Below are positions 63,784-64,000 of a stretch of DNA of 64,000 nt, one piece after another (within the stretch, counting starts at the first letter, position 1; each line of letters opens with the position of its first letter). Source of the stretch: DASWOJ01 sp964242415 (lineage in GTDB: Bacteria; Pseudomonadota; Alphaproteobacteria; Acetobacterales; Acetobacteraceae); the NCBI GenBank assembly GCA_964242415.1, contig CAXTAT010000006.1, forward strand, positions 124,001 through 188,000. The letters run 5' to 3'. The position numbers were made by a program, and so were the translations under genes. The notes under the pieces were generated by a model. That model was given only the letters and a program-made list of their open reading frames with translations, did not search any database and was not told the DNA's origin.

Positions 63784-64000
63784 ATGTCCGATGCCCCCCC
63801 TCCGTTCTGGGAGACGACGCCGCTTGACGGCATGACCGACGCACAGTGGGAATCGCTGTGCGACGGCTGCGGCCGCTGCTGCCTGCACAAGCTGCGCGAC
63901 GACGACGATGGCTCCCTGGCCTGGACCAACGTGTCCTGCCGGCTGCTGGACACCACGAGCTGCCGGTGCAGCAACTACGAGCGCCGGCAGGAGAAGGTGC
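63784..64000 (+). CDS. YcgN-family (UPF0260) cysteine cluster protein, partial
   Basis: Starts at ATG 63784 and runs off the window end with 72 codons visible. SLCDGCGRCCLHKLRDDDDG is the CxxCxxCC-type cluster, followed by a second Cys group (VSCRLLDTTSCRCSNY). YcgN proteins are small iron- or zinc-binding proteins of unknown role. The open frame and motif make this a real gene despite truncation. Confidence 0.88.
   Translation, partial: MSDAPPPFWETTPLDGMTDAQWESLCDGCGRCCLHKLRDDDDGSLAWTNVSCRLLDTTSCRCSNYERRQEKV

Overview
The window is a contiguous piece of a high-GC (about 70%) Gram-negative chromosome. The gene content fits an alphaproteobacterium of the Rhodospirillales/Acetobacteraceae kind: minCDE, class I phaC, an alaC-like/hom/glpX/recJ run, rplM-rpsI followed by argC, hldE, and paired DUF1800/DUF1501 exported proteins. 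I cannot name the genus from sequence alone. Position 54498-54597 is a run of 100 N, so the window is a scaffold with one unsized join.

Layout. 1-7.3 kb: tail of a DUF4239 membrane protein, a Gfo/Idh/MocA oxidoreductase, the minCDE division-site operon, a decayed short-chain dehydrogenase tail, ethanolamine ammonia-lyase eutBC and a MaoC-like hydratase. 7.3-12.7 kb (minus): a GH63-like glucosidase, zwf, and a PEP-CTERM protein with a terminator and a decayed second PEP-CTERM tail. 12.9-19.3 kb: a DUF1800/DUF1501 pair, a zinc-ribbon methyltransferase with a long C-terminal extension, a small zinc-ribbon protein, a DUF1345 membrane protein and a small membrane protein. 19.3-26.4 kb: an AlkA-like glycosylase, an alpha/beta hydrolase coupled to diaminopropionate ammonia-lyase, a DenD-like dehydrogenase, a ClC channel, and a lower-GC acyltransferase. 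26.5-35 kb: a KaiC-like ATPase with a hybrid histidine kinase, a luciferase-like monooxygenase, a beta-propeller protein, an FAD oxidoreductase, a GT25 glycosyltransferase and tRNA-Glu.

35-44 kb: recJ, a repeat-built coiled-coil protein, glpX, hom, an aminotransferase and an OmpA-like lipoprotein on the minus strand, then phaC on plus. 44-48 kb (minus): rplM-rpsI with a clear terminator, then argC, a gamma carbonic anhydrase-like protein and a lipoprotein. 48-51.4 kb: a Rossmann NAD(P)-binding protein and an M20 amidohydrolase. The GC content then drops to about 43-52%, in a small foreign patch with an unknown 266-codon gene and a small gene broken by an amber codon. 51.4-54.4 kb: an incomplete amino-acid ABC transport operon and tRNA-His. 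54.5-64 kb: the assembly gap, lrgAB, a PRC-barrel protein divergent from an HxlR regulator, a DnaQ-fold exonuclease, hldE, a metallophosphoesterase, an ABC-2 exporter with a histidine phosphatase, a SYLF protein and the start of a YcgN-family protein.

Two dispersed palindromic repeat families run through the intergenic spaces. Family A is a composite of about 150 bp with two inverted GC-rich arms held at near-constant spacing (six complete copies, and a seventh containing the assembly gap). Family B is a palindrome of about 100 bp (five copies). They are the most recurrent unexplained structure here. Other points of interest are the KaiC/hybrid-kinase operon, the low-GC patch, the heptad-repeat gene between glpX and recJ, and the transporter operon that mixes two substrate-binding-protein classes without an ATPase.
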